NCBI GenBank assembly: GCA_037367405.1
Contig: JAZKJV010000086.1
Location: 62,001-126,000 of the forward strand
DNA: 64,000 bases
Reading direction: 5' to 3'
Source of the DNA: Ottelia alismoides
Taxonomy: Eukaryota > Streptophyta > Magnoliopsida > Alismatales > Hydrocharitaceae
A model generated the notes under the pieces. It ran no database searches and had not been told where the DNA came from. It saw only the letters and a program-made list of their open reading frames with translations. Every line of letters starts with the position of its first letter. Position 1 is the first letter of the stretch. A program made the position numbers and the translations under genes. This document shows positions 58,229 to 64,000 of the stretch, one piece after another.

Positions 58229-58246
58229 TGGCACCATTGTCGTGGA
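58229..58246 (+). other. Primer-binding site of E2
   Basis: TGGCACCATTGTCGTGGA matches the tRNA-Asp PBS at 14 of 18 positions. It is followed by GCATGGCTTAGTAGTC, nearly the same as after the E1 PBS. Confidence 0.85.
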
Positions 58247-59611
58247 GCATGGCTTAGTAGTCATTTTTCAAATTTTTATCTCTATTTGATATAGTTGTTT
58301 TCTGAACGTTCCTATTTTGCTTTTTGTGAGAGGAACAACCCGAGGACGCTTCGAATTTCTGTTGGAGTACCCGCACCTGAGGAGGAGCAACAGAGCAAGA
58401 GGAGATAATTATAGGTGATAAATGGTTTATTTCTTGCAAAACTTCTATTATTGTAATATTTGTGGACTTGGACTCACTTAGATATTTTGAGGTCTGTTTC
58501 GTCGAGTGTCGGTGCACTCGGGGGACCGCACCACAGTTTACTCGGGTTTTGATTTGATCACCTTACTTTCTATTTGATTCTCGTGTATTAAGACCCTAGA
58601 CTTAGGATTTTTGTTTGATCGCGACTTAATTATCTAAGGCCCAACACTTAATTGCTTGACTATACCTATAGATCGTAATTAGGCCTGGCTAAAAATAAAT
58701 TGAAAAAGTTAGCTTAATTGAATTTGAGACCATACGCTGTGAGGAGTCACATACAACGCTAGCAGGATCCGTTGTGGCGGGTATTGAGTGACTCCCAAGA
58801 TCGGACTCTAGTCTCTATTCTATTAGCTGGTTATTGTTCTTCACAGTCTATAGAAGTTGCTTGTCTAAGGATGATTTCCTCGTGTATCATTTAGTTAGTT
58901 TACTTTCAATCTTTAAATTTATGTGTAGATCACCCTGCATGCAGAGGGATGGAGACAGGTACGCATTTCTATCTTTGCATGCATCATTGTATTTGATCGC
59001 GCGTCGTCTTTTTCGACCTCCTCCCCAGTTTTTGGACTCAAAATAACCAAGGAAATTGAAAATTTCATTAGGCTTTGTTTTTATCTTTAAAATAACTAAA
59101 AAGGTGAAAATAATAAAAGTGGGATTGCTAATGCAAACTTGACCCTAAAATACACTTCATCGTAAAATCTTTGTTTTAAGGAGAGTCACCCCCGCATTGA
59201 TTGATTTATCTACAACACAAGAGTGACCTACACACTAGGTTAGAAGCACACATGAACTCCTTTCATACTACTCATTTTGTGGTTGGTTGTTCTCCAGTGA
59301 GGACTTCACCGTGTAGCCGGTAAGCAGTACTTCCTTAGCAGAGTGGATAGATCGGGTAGTCGGTAAGCAGTCCGCTATCCGTACTCGCTGGGAAAAACTA
59401 AATGTGGGATTAGGCCAGTCTCCTAGGAGCATCGGGTTCCTAACAACCTTCTTAATCTCTCTAATAGATTGATTGATGACATAAATAAAAATTGACAAGA
59501 TTAATGTCTAATCCTCCACGATCATCAACTCAAGAGTTGCGTAGGTGAATTGTTGGTTTGACTAATGATCTTGATTGCATTCCTGATCTCATCGTTATAA
59601 ATTCCCACATC
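58247..59611 (+). other. E2 leader between PBS and gag
   Basis: A 1.37-kb leader collinear with that of E1. It contains the conserved hairpin at 58,503-58,520, a GTTGTGGCGGGTATTG motif and a run of text (58,900-59,250) recognisably related to E1 17,740-18,030. There is no convincing reading frame. Confidence 0.65.
58503..58520 (+). promoter_or_regulatory. Conserved leader hairpin of E2
   Basis: CGAGTGTCGGTGCACTCG pairs over seven positions (one G.T wobble) around the loop CGGT, between GGTCTGTTTCGT and GGGGACC. It is the counterpart of 17,283-17,302 in E1. Confidence 0.75.
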
Positions 59612-60690
59612 ATGATGATGGGAAGGAGGTCCCTTAGGTTTCCTTTGATAGCACCGCTCTTGAACACTCCTCTCCATTAATCTAGGGTGGTTTCGGAGAG
59701 CCTAGACCCGCTATCCGAACTCGAGTTCGCTACCACACTAGTCCCCCACGACCACCCTTTTTTTCGTTCTGAGGTGATAGAACAAAGACCAGCACATATA
59801 TTTATCCCTTTGAAGGCACCTGAGTAGGGGTCTTTTGCCTTTGCAGATACCCAAGAGATGGCCAATAGCGAGGGATGCACCAATGAGCAACCCCAAGGTT
59901 CCACATACGTACTTGATCAGGATGCCATCAACAACACACTCCTCGCCTCCATGGAGACAATGCAGATATAGATCCTATACTAGGGAGCATTCATGGTAGA
60001 GGTGTGATGAGAGTTAGCATAGATGCAAGCTGATAGAGGAAACCCCTAGAGACCAGCCGGTGGAGACATTCCTCCACTAGAGATGATGGACAACCAGAGG
60101 ATCTACAGGAGCCAGCCAGATCCGCACGGATGATTAGGTAATTGCATAACCCTGGTGCAACCCTTGCCCACCATTGTATCCAACTTTTGGAGATTCTAGG
60201 GGACTTCAAGCTCTGCCCCCGAGAGATTCAATTACTGTCCAAGTTCCATGGGCTAGCCACCGAAGAACCACATCTACATCTTCAGAAGTTTGAGATGATT
60301 TGTAGCACAATCCACGATAGATTTGTGGATGAGAACATCATAAAGATCATGGCCTTCGCTTTCTCCTTGGTTGACAGAGCAATCTTTTGGCTGAAACATT
60401 TGGGGAGATACTTCACTACGTGGGAGCAACTCAATACCGAGTACATAAACAAGTACTATCCTCTCAGCTGAACCATTGCAACTAGAGATTTAATCACCAA
60501 CTTCACCATGATCCCAAACGAGCAGCTGCACAAGGCTTGGGATCAATTTAGAGAGCTCATTGACCGGTGTCCATATCATGAGATATTAAAGCCCAACTTA
60601 TTCTAGAGCTTCTTTTGTGGGCTTACACCAGAGCTGCAGGGGCATATGAATGCCTCATGTGGAGGGTCCTATTTTACTAAGGATGATGAC
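59612..60690 (+). pseudogene. gag: gag remnant of E2, cut by E4
   Basis: The start is within ATGATGATGGGAAGGAGG (59,612-59,620), matching the E1 gag start. The Retrotrans_gag-type domain is readable from about 60,142: FHGLATEEPHLHLQKFEMIC, MAFAFSLVDRAIFWLKHLGR and YTTWEQL-like text, then FRELIDRCPYHE and GLTPELQGHMNASCGGSYF. Stops at several places (for example TGA at 60,469) and frame changes in the N-terminal part make it a pseudogene. It ends at GGATGATGAC, exactly where the E4 LTR begins. Confidence 0.87.
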
Positions 60691-63600
60691 TGATGAATAC
60701 TCATTCATCACTCTTTATTCTTATATTTTAGCTACAAAAACCTTTGTAAATACATGTAGATATGTGTAAATAGGAATAATTACCAAAAGCATGCATTGTG
60801 TAAAAACCTATAATTAGCATGTTTTTGTGCAAAAATAAAAGAATAAAGATTAAAAAGAAAAAGAGGGAAATGTTTAGAATAAATATTGAGCAACCTAACC
60901 CAAGGGAGGGCTCAGCATGGGCCTGACCGCATGAAAGCCAAAGTAGAGGGAGATAGGGGCTCATGTGTAAATATTTATGTAAATAAAATATAGATATTTT
61001 CCCCACCAAAAATATGCTTGTAAATACTTGTATATATTTATAAAATATAAAAACCAAAAGAAAAAGTTAAAAATCAAAAAGAATTAAAATACTCCTTTCA
61101 TCATGTACATAAACCACATCTATATATTTATTTAACCTTGTAAATAAATAAAATTATTTTCCAAACTCTTTGTAAATATTCTATATTATATAGTGTAAAT
61201 AAATAAAATAAAAAGAATTAGAACAAAAACAAAATATAAAGAGCAAAATTAAAAATACAAAAATACATTGTACATATACCATGTTTATTGATGTAAATAT
61301 ATATTTATTTTACCTATGTATATAAATCATAAAAATAAAATAAAAATACCTTTTTATTCCTTATTTTATTCTATAAATAAATAAAATATAAAATGGGAAT
61401 AAAATTGCATAAAAATAATAATTAAAAATAAAAAAATGAAAAACCCTAATTGTGTACATATACCTATATAGTACATACTATGTATATACCTTATTTTTAT
61501 TTCCAAAAATTAATTAAAAATCACCAAAAAATATAAAAAAATAAAATAAAAATATTTTGTGTTTTGAGTTTTTACAAATTCGGGCACTAGCTACCCTTAA
61601 TTTCCATTTCAAAACTCAGCCACGTGGCCCATTCCCATTGGGTCCTGGGGATGTTGACCGCCCGGTCAACTACCCCCCCAGGACCACCTCCCGCGGATCT
61701 GGGTCGTGGACCTGATTTATCGAATTTCTACCTGCTCGACCCGATCACTATTTGACCAAACCCCGGCTCCGTTTTGATCCTCCCACATCCGACATCCTCG
61801 CCGGGCACACACCTTGGGATCCGCGCTCCTCATCGACCTACCCGAGCCAGTCTTAGCCGGACCCCTCCAGCGTACATAAGCGAGCTCCGCCAACCATTTT
61901 CACCATCTTTGGCTAGTTGTTTCCTCCTTCTGTGAGCTCCAGAGCAACCGTGAGAGTGACAGCTCGCGTCTGAGCCTGTCGAAGCGAGGAGAGGGAGCTT
62001 CGCCATCGATCCGGCGAGCACAGCCGCCGTAGCTCCGCCACCAGCGTGAGCTTCGAGCCTCGGACCGAGACGATCCTCGAGGCGACGACCGGCAGCTTCA
62101 GCAACTCATCCCCAGTCTCTCCGATCACCCAGGTAGCTCCGATAGCCTATCTTTTCCTTTGATTTCAGTTTACGCCCAAATCGCTCCGCCGCCACGTTTC
62201 TTTGATTCCGACCACTCCGTTACCCATTTCGATCATCGGAATCGCCCATTACGTCCGCCTCCTTCCGACGCACCTTCTTCACCCACTCACTCAACCCAGC
62301 TCGCACAGGAGCTGGGAACCGAGCTCCTCCGTCCACCACCTTCGCCGGAGCTCGCCATCCCGACACATCCATCACCCCCACTTCGCCTAACCGGGTCGAG
62401 GCAATTTGCCCTCGACCCGTGAATCTTTTGGTTCGCTTTTCAGGTCAAAACGAGGGCCATCTGAGGCCCTTCGCCATCCAGCCAGGAGACCCAGCTCCGC
62501 CGACCTCGACCGAGCTCCTCGGAGCTCGGCTCGATCATCGGAGCCCATCGGCAGACGCGGGAGCCTTCCACGATTCTTCTCCGACCTTCAGAGGGCTCCA
62601 AGGAGGAGCACCGCACACGCACGAGCCCGTCGAGTCTCGCCGGGGACTTGTTCTTCCAGCATCCTCCATCGCCGTCCGATCATCCCCAGCGCCCCAGTTG
62701 TCATCTGAGCCGTTCCTCCTAGGCGTGGCATCACCGTCAGATCATTTCGAGGACAGATCTTGACCATCCGCTAGGAGGAAGAGACACCTGCACGCCTCGT
62801 CCGTCGGATCTGCCACGTGCCCTCTCCTCCTCCGTCGATACACCAAGGGCTTGGCCTCCAAAGCACCGTGACCGTTCGATCTCCACGTGGAGGGCCCTTG
62901 ACCGTCCGATCAGGCCTGCATTCCAGAGTTTGAGCGCCCGCTTCTCTCCACCGTCAGATCGTCGACGTGGCGCACATCCAGCCTTCGACATTAAATAAGG
63001 GGTAAATTGTCCTTAGACCCCTTTTACTTTCTGCATTTAGTTTGTAGTCCTGTAAATACGTAGTATAGTTGTTTAGTTTTTGTGAAAATTGCAGTGTGGA
63101 CCCTTCTTTTTATCGTATTTACACTTATACCCCTGCCAGTTGTGGACATGTGCATCGACACGTGATATTTTGGTTTATTTGCAATAGAGACCCCTGTAGT
63201 TCTGGATGTTATTGAATGAATGAAATCTTTTACTTATTTGCATTTATACCCCTGTGCGTGATTTATTTCCACATGTGCGTTATATTTTGGGTATTTTGCA
63301 GATAAGCCCCTGGACTTTTGGCACTTGTTACCAATAAGTCCTCGGGAGTTATTTTTATCACATTTGGGTCCCTAAGTGCCCCAGGCACGAGCGTGGCGCG
63401 TGTTTTGCTGGGTATTTTGCACCAGACCCCCCAGAACTTTGGGTATTTGCACTTTGGTCCCTGTGCACAGTGCCCCTTCTTTATTTTTGAATAAAATATC
63501 AAATCACCTCCAAATCCAACGGAAATTTGACACATGGCTCCTGCCATGGTGTAGGATTTTTGTGGATTTTTGAGGACATTTTTGATCTCGTTTGATATTT

Positions 63601-64000
63601 TTAAAAATTCAAAAACATTCAATTTTGCTACTGTCTAACTTTAAAAATCACAAAAAAATATTAAATAGTGTCCAAAAATTACAAAAAAATTGTCCACTGT
63701 TTGTCTTGTATAGTTTGATTATCTAGCCAATTTTGGCTATTTTTCATTACAGAAAACCACTAAAAATTGAAAAACACCTAAAACCCGATAAAAATTCCAG
63801 TAAATAAATTGAAAATCCAAAAACAATAAAATTGGTGCCTAAATTTTTCTCATTTTGTCTTCTTTGTAGGAAAATTACCTCCAGGCATTTTGAAGCTCTT
63901 AGATATTTTATCTAGGGCTTTTTGGCTCGGCTGGACAGTACCATCTCTTTTAGCCACTGTTTGATTTTTAGAAGATTAAATAAAGATCAGAAAATTCTCA
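60691..64000 (+). repeat. 5' part of E4 LTR, running off the window
   Basis: It starts TGATGAATACTCATTCATCA and follows the E1 LTR closely (U3, GC-rich block 61,620-62,990, U5). It lacks segment X, so it serves as an uninterrupted reference for the E1 LTR. It is inserted in the E2 gag after the 5-mer ATGAC. About 0.4 kb of U5 should lie beyond the window. The poly(A) hexamer position reads AATAAG (about 62,994). Long reading frames in the GC-rich block are not conserved with E1 and are not annotated as genes. Confidence 0.85.

Overview
The window looks like heterochromatin-type DNA from a flowering plant with a large, repeat-rich genome. The evidence is the dense nest of Ty3/gypsy (Metaviridae) LTR retrotransposons with Athila/Tat-type primer-binding sites matching the 3' end of tRNA-Asp, a Mutator-like DNA transposon carrying a plant mobile domain gene, and a Tourist-like MITE. 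I cannot name the species. I see no convincing intact host gene, tRNA, rRNA or CRISPR array. Almost all coding sequence is broken transposon sequence.

Layout. Positions 1-4,237 are the 3' tail, polypurine tract (PPT) and LTR of a plus-strand Athila-like element (E0). Positions 4,472-44,086 are an old minus-strand Athila-like element (E6). Its 3' LTR is at 4,472-8,257 and contains a 389-bp MITE. Its tail is at 8,258-10,184, its primer-binding site (PBS) and leader at 32,341-32,706, and its 5' LTR at 32,707-44,086, split by a 7,950-bp Mutator-like element (MULE, 33,868-41,817). A younger plus-strand Athila-like element (E1, 10,185-32,340) sits inside E6. E1 has an unusually long 6.76-kb 5' LTR, a degenerate gag-pro-pol, and a 3' LTR that stops abruptly. 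The gag-pol of E6 is missing.

To the right, 44,087-46,330 holds an unclassified LTR-like stretch and a U3 fragment. Next comes a minus-strand gag-pro-pol remnant (E5, 46,331-48,318). It is interrupted by E3 (LTR 48,319-51,612, gag 53,824-54,929), which is interrupted by E2 (LTR 55,039-58,225, gag 59,612-60,690), which is interrupted by E4 (LTR 60,691 to the window end). That is a four-level nest.

The most interesting structures are not ordinary genes. (1) An array of stem-loops, each ending in a copy of the PPT, lies between pol and the 3' LTR and is conserved between E1 and E6. (2) A leader hairpin with an identical CGGT loop shows compensatory changes between E1 and E2. (3) Short palindromes lie at the 5' end of every LTR of the family. 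(4) The E1 LTR carries a trapped 2.5-kb segment and a 0.5-kb duplication. (5) The MULE combines a DDE transposase, a plant mobile domain gene and a third small ORF between 114-bp terminal inverted repeats and a 9-bp target duplication. (6) Nine of twelve in-frame stops in E1 are TAG, as expected if CAG codons decayed by C-to-T change.

All percentages, lengths and alignments were made by eye.
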